The position numbers and the translations under genes are program-made. Under the pieces are notes generated by a model. That model saw nothing but the letters and a program-made list of their open reading frames with translations. It was not told the DNA's origin and made no database searches. Of a DNA stretch of 64,000 nt, positions 16,643 to 25,055 are shown in pieces; within the stretch, counting starts at the first letter, position 1; every line of letters starts with the position of its first letter. This DNA is from Gardnerella vaginalis ATCC 14018 = JCM 11026. Lineage in GTDB: Bacteria; Actinomycetota; Actinomycetes; Actinomycetales; Bifidobacteriaceae. The stretch is from contig NZ_AP012332.1 in assembly GCF_001042655.1 (NCBI RefSeq), positions 1,178,001-1,242,000 on the forward strand, in the 5' to 3' direction.

Positions 16643-18313
16643 TCACGCAGCCTGCTGCTCTTCTTCCTTCTTGCGATTCTTAAGGAATACGAACATACCA
16701 GATCCAACAAGACCAAGGCCAATAAGCGCAAAGATAATCACGCCAGCAGCACCAGTCTTTGGAAGCTTGAACCAATTGTTACCACCATCAGGACCACCAT
16801 TTGGAAGATCCTTGAAGGAGTATGTAAATGTTTGATCGGCAGCCTTGTAGTTAGCATTTTTTGTGTAATCCTTAGGAATAGTAACCTTGTCAACAGCTGG
16901 AGACAAAGCAAACTTTTCTGGAGCCTTGGTCTCCACAACATAGAATTCTTGTCCAGCCTTTGCTTCAAAAGCAGTAGTCAAACCAGTAGCAGGAGTTCCA
17001 TTCTCACCATTCGCAAAGCCCTTAGCAGACTTATTCTTGCACTTATCATCAGAACGAGTAAGATCCGCTGCGCAAGCCTTTGCATCATTTTCACTAGCGA
17101 AGATTGCAAACTTCGCGCCAGCAAGAGGACTTGTACCGTCAATTCCGTTAACCTTCTTAATATTGAACTTAACAAGAGTTACCTTAGATTCGTCGCCTGG
17201 ATTTGGATTAACAGGCTTTGGCTTATCCTGTTCAGGAGTACCTTTCTTATATCCTGGCTGATAGCCGAACTTATTAACAACTTCGCCAGTACCAACACCA
17301 GCTTTAAGAGTAAACTCAAGCTCTACCTTCAACTTTGCATTTGCATTTGTTTTAAGTGCAGTTGCAATTTCACCAAGACCAGCATCGGTAAACGATACAG
17401 TGATACGCTTACGGGTTGCAGCGGGTTGATTATCAACAGGACTATCAGCAACACTAACCGTGTACTTATCTTCCTTACCTTTAGTATTCTTAATCTCAGT
17501 ATTACCGATCATAACCTTCTTAACTACTGTTTTGCTAGAATCGTATGCCTTGCTCAATGCATCATCCCATACTGCAAAGCCCTTATAATCATCAGCCGTA
17601 CGATCCTTAACAGGTGTACCACTCTTTGTCACTACAGCAGTCTCGATAGTATATGGTAAAACATCTCCAGCACCAACCATTCCTTTAGTATCAACAGTTT
17701 TCTTAATAGCATCCTTGGTATATGCGTTCTTAGGATCAACTGTCACATCGTAGTTATAGGTATTATCCGTAGAATTAGATTTACGAGTAACTTCTGGGAT
17801 AGTCATAAAGAATGGGTCAGGCAGCTTTTCATATCCGTCTGGAACCTCAGTTTCTTCAACCTTGTAAAGGCCGATTCCAAGGTCAGGGAATTTTGCAATA
17901 CCTTCATTATTAGTAGCTTGTTCACTTGACTTATCTTCAAATGCAATATTACTTGAAGTATTAGGTGTTAGGTTAAGCGTTGGTACCTTAGCTGCAACCT
18001 TAAGCCATTCATCATATTTCGTAAGGTCAAGGTTTGCGTTGCCAAGCGACTTAACCTTAGTCACCTTAAACTTTGCACCAGTAACCTTAGTTTTCTTGGT
18101 CTGTTCACCTTGGTCATTAACTTCATCCTTGTACTTGGTAATGGTGATGGAGCCCTTTTTATTTGCAGCCTCATTACCAAGAGCCCATGGCGCCTTTTCT
18201 GCAGTAGCAGCCCAAGCAGAGCTGCCAGCAACCACGGCGCCAGCAACGCACAGCGTGCCAGCCATTGCGAGCGAAGCCACCGCGGCAACGCATTGTTTAG
18301 TGAACTTATTCAC
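16643..18313 (-). CDS. LPXTG-anchored major (backbone) pilin
   Basis: The polymerising shaft subunit, 556 residues. It has a Sec signal peptide (hydrophobic VAAVASLAMAGTLCVAGAVV, cleavage probably after SSAWA), then a D1 domain with YKVEETEVPDGYE. A lysine pilin-motif candidate is VDPKNAYTK (about residues 195-203). Next come a middle Cna_B-like domain and a last domain with the E-box VVETKAPEKF. It ends with LPKTG, a hydrophobic helix and a KNRKKEEEQQAA tail. This is the SpaH/EbpB pattern, with isopeptide-bond domains expected. The start is a GTG at 18313 after AAAGGAGAAG. It lies between the large adhesin and the sortase, with its own promoter candidate upstream. Confidence 0.95.
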   Translation of the reverse strand: MNKFTKQCVAAVASLAMAGTLCVAGAVVAGSSAWAATAEKAPWALGNEAANKKGSITITKYKDEVNDQGEQTKKTKVTGAKFKVTKVKSLGNANLDLTKYDEWLKVAAKVPTLNLTPNTSSNIAFEDKSSEQATNNEGIAKFPDLGIGLYKVEETEVPDGYEKLPDPFFMTIPEVTRKSNSTDNTYNYDVTVDPKNAYTKDAIKKTVDTKGMVGAGDVLPYTIETAVVTKSGTPVKDRTADDYKGFAVWDDALSKAYDSSKTVVKKVMIGNTEIKNTKGKEDKYTVSVADSPVDNQPAATRKRITVSFTDAGLGEIATALKTNANAKLKVELEFTLKAGVGTGEVVNKFGYQPGYKKGTPEQDKPKPVNPNPGDESKVTLVKFNIKKVNGIDGTSPLAGAKFAIFASENDAKACAADLTRSDDKCKNKSAKGFANGENGTPATGLTTAFEAKAGQEFYVVETKAPEKFALSPAVDKVTIPKDYTKNANYKAADQTFTYSFKDLPNGGPDGGNNWFKLPKTGAAGVIIFALIGLGLVGSGMFVFLKNRKKEEEQQAA

Positions 18314-18404
18314 TTTCTTCTCCTTTATATCAGTGCCCTTTTGGGCAGGTTTTTGAGGAAAATACGGTTATTGTTTAATGTTTATTGTTTATTTTGTGTT
18401 GCGA

Positions 18405-18433
18405 TATATAGGCAAGCCACAATCTGTAAGCAA
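18405..18433 (-). promoter_or_regulatory. Candidate promoter of the backbone pilin
   Basis: On the minus strand, TTGCTT (18428-18433) is followed by a 17-nt spacer and TATATA (18405-18410). The -35 spans the junction of two 18-bp tandem repeats. The predicted start lies about 85 nt before the pilin GTG. A small hairpin (TGCCC at 18334-18338, GGGCA at 18343-18347) precedes the ribosome-binding site. Confidence 0.55.
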
Positions 18434-18484
18434 GCCACGGTTCGTGATCAATCCACAATTTGCGAACGAGCCACAATTATTCAT
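18413..18484. repeat. Four 18-bp imperfect direct repeats upstream of the pilin gene
   Basis: Units at 18413-18430, 18431-18448, 18449-18466 and 18467-18484 share CAAGCCACAATTTG-like sequence at exactly 18-bp spacing. They overlap the -35 of the pilin promoter candidate and extend upstream of it. This is the layout expected of an array of regulator sites on alternate faces of the helix. Confidence 0.75.
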
Positions 18485-18607
18485 CGCGCTAATGTTTACG
18501 CGAATCGTAGTACGCAACAAGTTTTAGCGAGAATCGCACCGCAAGCTTGCAAGCCAGCGCTACTCTTTCGACTAGCCGACTAGCAGGATTGCGTGCAAAT
18601 TTTTTCA

Positions 18608-21600
18608 TCAGCATCGCCACCTTTCGCTACGTCGCCTTAAAGCGCGAAGCTTTTTGGCAGTTTTGCAGATAAAATCTTTAATCAGTGTCTTACGCAACAA
18701 CGCATCAAGCATCGCGCGCCCCCACTTGGTCTGATCAAGGAAGAACCCAGCCGCCATGGTGCCCGTGCCAATCACGCACACTACGCTCAGCAGCATGTTC
18801 CAGTTCACGCAATCTTCCCCGCCTGTCTTCGGCAGCTTAAATTGTTCGACCACGTGTACTGGGAAATACTTGACAGCCCAATCTTCATCCCTATTACCAG
18901 TTGGATTAATCGTTGCTGCAATGTCGTTATTTGTAACGTCAATTTTGTGATCGTCACCAACAGCCGCTTTGTATGTATCCAAAGCATCAGGCTTCAACGC
19001 AAACACAGCGCAATAGTATTCTCCAGTTTGAGCAGGCGCTTTGCTGCTCGTAATAGTTCCGCTTGCGCGCTCTGTTGTATTTCCAGTGCTGTCAAACAAA
19101 AGGTACTTACCTGCAGGATTGCAGCCATCACCAGCTTTACCACTCTTACGGCACTCCTGTTGTTCCTGGAAGCTTGCATGATCCCATGCCTTCTGCCAAT
19201 CAAGTTTGAAGAACAGCTTATCGAGATTTTCACTCCACTGTTGCGAATTACTGCTGTTAGAAGTAGCACTACCTTCCCTACACAGTAATCTAAGAGTAAT
19301 GCCGCCAATTTTATGAGATGACCAAGAGTCAATACCCATATTCTTCAGCAAGCCAATACCCTTCATAACAGTAATGCCATTAATATCGTCTACAGGTCCA
19401 GTAAACTTGCCATTTTCATACTGCTTGTATACGTTAAGATGCAAATCACCATTCAACTTCCATGGTCGCAAAATATTCACAGACGCATAAATAGGCTTAC
19501 CATTGTTACCAGAATCTTCATCTTGAGAAGTGGAACCATCTGGATAGTGAACAACAACAGGCACTTTATCAGGATTATTCTCTGTCGTGGCAGGCATCCA
19601 CTTATGAGGATAAAAAGCTACTTTGCCGAATTTACCAGCTTGGGTTTTATCCTTAGCATTCTTTTTATCATCGGTATTATCTTGGCCATTTTCAAACAAA
19701 GCGTAGGTTAACAATGGAATATTTGCATTTTCAGATTTATACTTCTTAATCTCAAACCAAGTTCCAGCAGGCAAATCGCCTGTTTTAATATCATCCTGAT
19801 TGTAGGTAGCTTCATTTGCATTCTTGGTACTTTTAGGCACTTCAGAAGTTCCGTGAGTACCAGCATCAAGGGTAATGGTCTCATACTTTGGGTTATAGTA
19901 GTGAGAATCTGGATGCACGGAAATATTTAACGTACTTACTGACCAGTCAATACCATTTACAGTATCCAGCTCAGGATTATTTGCATTTGTTTTATTATTT
20001 AAAACAGTTTTAATCTGATCGAAAACATTACCTGAAGAAAGGTGCTTTCTTACAATTCCATCGAACTTATCTTGCAGTTTTCCATGCTTACCTTTAATGA
20101 CAAGATCTTTAATAGCGTATACTTTGCAAACAAAGTCACCGTAATTCTTAGGAGTACCTTTAATATACCCATTAGTACGCTCAGTAGTTTCATTATTACC
20201 ATTGGCATTCACGTCATAGTCATAAAGGTAATCTGAAATATTACATCCACTACCATTAGATTTATTACACTTCTTACGCAAAGCATTATCCGTAGCATGC
20301 AACCACTGTTTTGGAGAAGAAGCGTTCCCTGGACCAACAAGAGTTAAACCATTAATTCCTCCAAGTTTGTAAGAATTAGGTTTAGCTTTACCAGTCTTAG
20401 TATCCTTCTCGTAGCAAATCATGCGTTGGTAAATAAGACCTGGCTTATATGTTGACCAAGAGTCAACAAGCTTATCTTGAATTTTTTTATTCTTCTTATA
20501 CTCGTTACCTCCAAGAATATGGAGCTTTAAATCACCATTACGTGGAGTTTCTCGAACAACATGTACCTTCGCGTACACGGGGTTTCCAAGATTACCTGAA
20601 TCTGGGTCTTCAGAAGTAGAACCATCTGGATAATGCACAACTACAGGCTGATTATAATCACCATCTTCCATCCACTTATGAGGTCGGAACGTAACCTTAC
20701 CAAATCTACTTCCAGATCCCTCAGATGAATCATTGCCTTTATTTCCGCTCTTTGGCTTATTACTTTGATTTTCAGGTTCCCAATCAGCCCAGTTTAACTT
20801 ATTATCACCAGTTTTATATTTTTTAAACTCAAACCATGTTCCGTCAGGAAGTGGGCCTTGCTTAACATCACCCTGATTCTTATTGGCATTGTTAGCATTT
20901 TTCTGGCTTGTAGGAGATGAAGTTGTATTCTTGTACACTTTACCATCAATAACTTTTGTACTGTTAGTAAAGTTACCAGCTCTAGCAGTTATAGGCACAT
21001 AACTAGGGTTGTATCTGTGAGACAGTGAGTAAACAGTAAAGCGGAAAAGAGATGAAGCCATATCTCCGGAGTTATAATCCTTCATAAGAGACGGAGAATC
21101 TTTAGCTAATTTATCAAAGTTTTCTAATAATTGGCTACCTTGATGGAACGCAAACACTCTGCAACCAAAGGTACCTTTAGAGATAGGAGTACCACTGATT
21201 GTTGCGCGAGAACGCTCCATAGTATCTTTTTCATAATCTTTTTTATAAAGATACTTATTAGTTTCACACTTAAGATTATCTCTTGTACATAGTGCTTCTT
21301 GCTTTTCGCTTGCACGTTCCCATTGCACTGGATCTCCAAGATGCAATCCATTAAAACTATCAGAACTACTTTTTATAAAAGTGTGATTTGCTGTGATATT
21401 ATTCTTCTCTTCGTAACAAATAGAACGAAATACAATCTTGCCCTGATTAACATTAGACCATGAGTCAAGAATCAAATTTGGTTTCATTTTTTCATTGATA
21501 GTAAGATTCAGCGGCCTATTCGAATCCACTCCAATACCACTTAGACTATAATTATCGTTACCTTTATTTATTGCTAAATGTAAGTCACCTTGACCTGCAA

Positions 21601-23737
21601 TAATTTTTTTTACGGTGACTTTGGCATAAACAGGAGCACCATCATTCGCTGAGTCAGGTTCTGCAGACGTAGAACCATCTGGATAGGTAACAAGCACAGG
21701 CGTCTGTTCGCTTTTGCCTTGATCAACTTTACCTGGAGTAAAATGTACCCTACCTGTGTTTGAATCATTATTCTCAATTTTTGACCAACTTAATACATTA
21801 GAGCTAATGTCAATAGTGCTATTGCCTAATTTATTAGTATATTTTTTTAAGACAAATGAAGTACCTCGAGGAAGAGGACCCTCTTGAATAATAACGTTAT
21901 TTTTTCTATTTGAATCTTTAGCACTAGCAGGTGGATTTGTATAAGCATTCTTCGCAGTAGGCTCAACATTTTCTAACGTCTCATACACAGGGTTGTATAT
22001 CCACGATTGAGGTATGACCTTAACCTTCGTATTGTGAGTGTATTCAAGAGTCTTAGAATTGTTGCAATTGTACAATTCGGGATTAGGATATGTAATTTTT
22101 GTTCCAAAAGTAAAAGTCTTATCTTTATCAGATTTACGCGGATTATACGTTATATATCCTGAATTAGGATTAATATAAACAGACCCTTCAGGCATCTTAT
22201 TAGGAGAATTTACTGTTTGAATACTACTATCAGACTTGTTTACAATTGAGTATCGTATACCAATATCATCAGGTAAATCAGTGGAAGTTTTTCCATCATA
22301 CACAAATTTACCTGTAGAACTGTCACCCTCCCATTTACCCGTTTTGATAAAAGGCTTTACTGTTACTGGACGACCATAAGTAGTAAGCGGAACATTATCC
22401 TTACCGTAATCTTTCAGCATAGAATCGTTATACTGTGGATAATCAATGTCATTCACACCTTTAGGGTTCATGTTATGCAAGTGTTCCACATAATCAGGTA
22501 TGCCATCACCATCAGTGTCAAATGGACCAAAAACCGCGTACTTATTTCTACGCCAACTACTTCTAAAACCAGCAGCAACAGGCATTTTTGTATACACATC
22601 TTTTTCAGTGTATCCATTTGCTAAGTAGGCACTTACAATCCACGTAAAGCGCTTATCACCAGTATCCCATTCAAGACTTGCAAACATCGTTTCAAAAAGA
22701 TTATTCTGATTCCACTTGTATATTTCGCACATAGAATACTGGCAATCCTCAGGTTTTCCCTGCAATCGCGAATATTTGTAAGGATTTGGAAGACCACCAC
22801 CAACGCCATTGTCTCCACTAGAAGGACCAAGATTATCATTCCAATTATCGTTGAAACCTTTAAACTGCCCACGATCACTAGGATCTTTAGTATATGTCCA
22901 AGCTGTCCAAGTCCCTGCAAATGTTTTCAAAGTACCAATGCGCATATCATCTTGATCTTCACGAACAAGTTGCGCAGAAGTATCACCTGTTTGTACCTTA
23001 CCGCTTGAGCCTTCCCAATAGCGTTTAACAAGTATTGAGCTTTTATCTAGACCTTTAGGCAAAAACACTGAAAGAGTAGGTTTACCCCAATAAGCAGTAC
23101 CGTCTTTAGGTTTATTTCCTTTAGGCTGCAACTCACCTGAATCAAGCTGCCTAGCAAACTCAGCATTTCTGTTGAAAATTATTTTATAAGTTACTTTTGT
23201 TCTTCCATTTTCTTTTTCAATAACAGGATCTTCAATCCTCATATCTCTAAATGCATCAGCAGCATCATAAGTGTGCTCTTCATCTTTCCTACCTCTATTA
23301 TCTTCAGTTGTAGGAGCAACATAACCGTTACCAGCGTAATCCCACCAAACACTTGCCGCATTAGCCCTATTCACTGGCGGCACGATGAGCATGGTTACTA
23401 TGGTGGCAAAGGTGACAATTATTGCAAGAATCATGTTTCGGAAGATATGCGATTTTCTTGCTGTTTTACCTACGTATGAACTTAATGAATCATTATCCGA
23501 TAATGAAGAAGAAGATGATGAAGATAAAGAAGATGATGAAGAATTTACTTGCATATTTGAGTACGAATAAATTGGCGCACTGTGGTAATCGGAATCTGGG
23601 CGCATTGAATAGGTAGAGTCAGAACCAGCAGACGCATCTGCCACACTATTCGCATTGTCAGTATCGCTCACAGAAAAAACCTTCTGCGCAATGCAGCACA
23701 CGCGAGATGCGAAACGAGCAAACTTTGCAGGTAACAT
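18608..23737 (-). CDS. Giant LPXTG surface adhesin / pilus tip protein with Rib-type repeats
   Basis: About 1,709 residues. I place the start at the ATG at 23737 because GAAGGTGAG lies just upstream; an ATG at 23761 would add eight residues. Features in order: a ~90-residue Ser-rich cytoplasmic lead; a signal helix (MILAIIVTFATIVTMLIV, cleavage near ANA); a unique head region; a calcium-binding TSP3-like DTDGDGIPDYVE; then three large modules of about 350 residues. Each module has YNPxY, a Rib-like segment with YPDGSTS (encoded near 21680, 20620 and 19540), and a DSWS...CYE part. LPKTG is followed by a helix and an unusually long basic tail of about 45 residues. It is first in the pilus locus, under a poly-G promoter. 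Adhesion is inferred; the ligand is unknown. Confidence 0.92.
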   Translation of the reverse strand: MLPAKFARFASRVCCIAQKVFSVSDTDNANSVADASAGSDSTYSMRPDSDYHSAPIYSYSNMQVNSSSSSLSSSSSSSLSDNDSLSSYVGKTARKSHIFRNMILAIIVTFATIVTMLIVPPVNRANAASVWWDYAGNGYVAPTTEDNRGRKDEEHTYDAADAFRDMRIEDPVIEKENGRTKVTYKIIFNRNAEFARQLDSGELQPKGNKPKDGTAYWGKPTLSVFLPKGLDKSSILVKRYWEGSSGKVQTGDTSAQLVREDQDDMRIGTLKTFAGTWTAWTYTKDPSDRGQFKGFNDNWNDNLGPSSGDNGVGGGLPNPYKYSRLQGKPEDCQYSMCEIYKWNQNNLFETMFASLEWDTGDKRFTWIVSAYLANGYTEKDVYTKMPVAAGFRSSWRRNKYAVFGPFDTDGDGIPDYVEHLHNMNPKGVNDIDYPQYNDSMLKDYGKDNVPLTTYGRPVTVKPFIKTGKWEGDSSTGKFVYDGKTSTDLPDDIGIRYSIVNKSDSSIQTVNSPNKMPEGSVYINPNSGYITYNPRKSDKDKTFTFGTKITYPNPELYNCNNSKTLEYTHNTKVKVIPQSWIYNPVYETLENVEPTAKNAYTNPPASAKDSNRKNNVIIQEGPLPRGTSFVLKKYTNKLGNSTIDISSNVLSWSKIENNDSNTGRVHFTPGKVDQGKSEQTPVLVTYPDGSTSAEPDSANDGAPVYAKVTVKKIIAGQGDLHLAINKGNDNYSLSGIGVDSNRPLNLTINEKMKPNLILDSWSNVNQGKIVFRSICYEEKNNITANHTFIKSSSDSFNGLHLGDPVQWERASEKQEALCTRDNLKCETNKYLYKKDYEKDTMERSRATISGTPISKGTFGCRVFAFHQGSQLLENFDKLAKDSPSLMKDYNSGDMASSLFRFTVYSLSHRYNPSYVPITARAGNFTNSTKVIDGKVYKNTTSSPTSQKNANNANKNQGDVKQGPLPDGTWFEFKKYKTGDNKLNWADWEPENQSNKPKSGNKGNDSSEGSGSRFGKVTFRPHKWMEDGDYNQPVVVHYPDGSTSEDPDSGNLGNPVYAKVHVVRETPRNGDLKLHILGGNEYKKNKKIQDKLVDSWSTYKPGLIYQRMICYEKDTKTGKAKPNSYKLGGINGLTLVGPGNASSPKQWLHATDNALRKKCNKSNGSGCNISDYLYDYDVNANGNNETTERTNGYIKGTPKNYGDFVCKVYAIKDLVIKGKHGKLQDKFDGIVRKHLSSGNVFDQIKTVLNNKTNANNPELDTVNGIDWSVSTLNISVHPDSHYYNPKYETITLDAGTHGTSEVPKSTKNANEATYNQDDIKTGDLPAGTWFEIKKYKSENANIPLLTYALFENGQDNTDDKKNAKDKTQAGKFGKVAFYPHKWMPATTENNPDKVPVVVHYPDGSTSQDEDSGNNGKPIYASVNILRPWKLNGDLHLNVYKQYENGKFTGPVDDINGITVMKGIGLLKNMGIDSWSSHKIGGITLRLLCREGSATSNSSNSQQWSENLDKLFFKLDWQKAWDHASFQEQQECRKSGKAGDGCNPAGKYLLFDSTGNTTERASGTITSSKAPAQTGEYYCAVFALKPDALDTYKAAVGDDHKIDVTNNDIAATINPTGNRDEDWAVKYFPVHVVEQFKLPKTGGEDCVNWNMLLSVVCVIGTGTMAAGFFLDQTKWGRAMLDALLRKTLIKDFICKTAKKLRALRRRSERWRC

Positions 23738-23764
23738 AATCGACTCACCTTCGATTGTCATTTT

Positions 23765-23788
23765 TGGCTAGTTTGTACATCCTAGCCA
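23765..23788 (-). promoter_or_regulatory. Leader hairpin just upstream of the adhesin start
   Basis: TGGCTAG at 23765-23771 pairs with CTAGCCA at 23782-23788 (7 bp, 10-nt loop), about 28 nt before the chosen ATG. It lies in a leader of roughly 280 nt. It could affect translation, but nothing further can be said from sequence. Confidence 0.4.
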
Positions 23789-24024
23789 TTTTGGCAATTT
23801 CGGCTATTGCATAAGCAACACCCTGCTTTTACACGAATCCCAAAATTGGGCAGAATACTACACGTATCAAGTACAGAAGTACTAAGAGCATTCAAATACA
23901 TGAACTAGCATTTAGCAATTGCAGCATTTACAAACAACGCTTAATGCAATTCCACATGTGAGCACAACAATAAAGCAGCAGAACGCGCAGCTTTACTAAA
24001 GTACTCAAGCAAAAGCATTTAGCA

Positions 24025-24056
24025 AATATACCCCCCCCCCCCATAACGAATTGCAA
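24025..24056 (-). promoter_or_regulatory. Candidate phase-variable promoter with 12-G spacer
   Basis: On the minus strand TTGCAA (24051-24056) is followed by 8 nt, then 12 G (24031-24042), then TATATT (24025-24030). The spacer is 20 nt at this tract length and would be the optimal 17 with 9 G. A-rich sequence lies further upstream. Slipped-strand changes in such tracts alter spacer length and switch promoters in other bacteria. It reads toward the adhesin, about 280 nt away. Confidence 0.75.
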
Positions 24057-24175
24057 GAAAAAATAGACTTTAACAGAGCTTTAAGGAAAAGTTTTTATAA
24101 TTGTTCTCTTTTACAAAAAAATATATTGATTGATCACTAATAACAGAATAGTTTCATGAATATGGTGTAGTATGT

Positions 24176-24226
24176 TGCGCACTCCGCGTGTCGTAAAACC
24201 ACAACATCTTGTGGTTCGGATGCGCA
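24176..24226. repeat. Composite hairpin (cruciform-like)
   Basis: An outer stem TGCGCACTCCG (24176-24186) pairs with CGGATGCGCA (24217-24226) with one bulge. It encloses a perfect inner hairpin AACCACAA-CATC-TTGTGGTT at 24197-24216. No T-run follows on either strand, so it does not look like a simple terminator. Confidence 0.6.
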
Positions 24227-24246
24227 CTGACCACAAATCGCCAGCT

Positions 24247-24298
24247 ATGTAGTGAGATTGTACTGAATTTCAGCGTTTTTGATACAAACGCACTACAT
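24247..24298. repeat. GTAGTG...CACTAC inverted repeat, second copy
   Basis: Closely matches the unit at 12830-12878, including the inner GATTGTACTGAATT and the GATACAAACGCACTAC arm. It is followed by a GCAGGTCGTCGCGC end. Confidence 0.7.
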
Positions 24299-24534
24299 AA
24301 AAGCGCTCAAGCAGGTCGTCGCGCAAACTCGGGAAAGCAGATCATTCGTTCGAGCACTGCAGAGTATTACAAAACGTTACGAGTTTGATAGCACTGCGAT
24401 ACAATTAACAAAGTCAAAGCAAAACACACTGCAAATAACGCGAAGACACAAATAACACAGAAGGCAGCACTACGATTAGCTTAATTAGGCGGCAGATTCT
24501 GCCAGAGTTTATACCAGTTGGCGCACGAATTGTT

Positions 24535-24816
24535 GTGCGAACATACAAAGTCGCGCAATTAGGCGGCGACGAAAGATTGCAAACAGCCACTGGCAGATCG
24601 CAAGCAACCGACGCCAGCGAAGAAACAACCGACGCCAAATCGCAAAAAATCGAATACCACGACGCGATTGGTCACGTAATCAGCTGGGACGGAGCAACAT
24701 TGCATCTTATGCGAGACGCGGCAGCAAACGGAAGCCGACCCGAGCAAGAAATGTTCATCGACGCGCGCACAATCGTGCGATTAAAGCCCGTGCCCGAGCG
24801 CAAACATCGCAGCTAA
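24535..24816 (+). CDS. SH3-like small protein related to the Rv0428c N-terminal domain
   Basis: The GTG at 24535 would give 93 residues. The C-terminal half reads IGHVISWDGATLHLM then IDARTIVRLKPVPERK. This matches what I recall of the SH3-like barrel that precedes the GNAT domain in actinobacterial Rv0428c/cg3035-type acetyltransferases. No GNAT domain follows. The frame is open back to 24439 and encodes FIPVGARIVVRTYK, the expected first strand, so the true start is probably upstream. No ATG, GTG or TTG exists there; an ATT at 24475, about 10 nt after AGAAGG, is a possible rare start. The middle of the protein contains SQATDASEE, from a copy of the dispersed motif. Function unknown. Confidence 0.55.
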   Translation: MRTYKVAQLGGDERLQTATGRSQATDASEETTDAKSQKIEYHDAIGHVISWDGATLHLMRDAAANGSRPEQEMFIDARTIVRLKPVPERKHRS

Positions 24817-25055
24817 TCTACGCAAGCTATGTAGTGCGATTTTACTGAATTTCAGCGTGTCGTACCGCGTGCTACGCTTTAAGCAAAAAGGCAGGTCGTC
24901 GCGCGAGAGAATGTTGCTCTAATTGGCGTGTCGAGCAACAAAAAGCGGAAAGTTTTCCCGACTTTGTAGCTCAAAACCACAAAATCAACAACAAAAAGCG
25001 GAAATATCGTTCGCGCACTACAGCGCAATGCGAAGGCAGATCGTCACGCAAAGCG
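24817..25055. repeat. Repeat-rich spacer between the SH3-like gene and parA
   Basis: It contains a half GTAGTGCGATT unit, CGTGCTACGCTTTAAGC, AGGCAGGTCGTCGCGC, and two copies of ACAACAAAAAGCGGAAA. CGACTTTGTAGCTCAAAACC lies between them. The AACAAAAAGCGGAAA unit also occurs twice at about 16455-16555. No gene. Confidence 0.6.

Larger units (their letters stand above)
23789..24534. other. Intergenic region upstream of the pilus locus
   Basis: No gene is seen. It holds the pilus leader and poly-G promoter, then AT-rich DNA, a composite hairpin at 24176-24226, the GTAGTG...CACTAC unit at 24247-24298 and a GCAGGTCGTCGCGC repeat end near 24311. Repeats thus separate the pilus promoter from the plus-strand gene that follows. 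Confidence 0.6.

Noticed and set aside
16442..17659. Long 405-residue reading frame on the plus strand
   Set aside because: It is antisense to the backbone pilin, has no family features or ribosome-binding site, and its composition follows from the pilin codons.
18413..18484. Possible CRISPR-like array
   Set aside because: The 18-bp units are directly abutting with no spacers and no cas genes are nearby.
18110..18583. Plus-strand frame encoding hexapeptide-like repeats (QATICK, QATVRD, QSTICE)
   Set aside because: The hexapeptide look is a by-product of the 18-bp DNA repeats; the frame overlaps the pilin start and lacks a ribosome-binding site.
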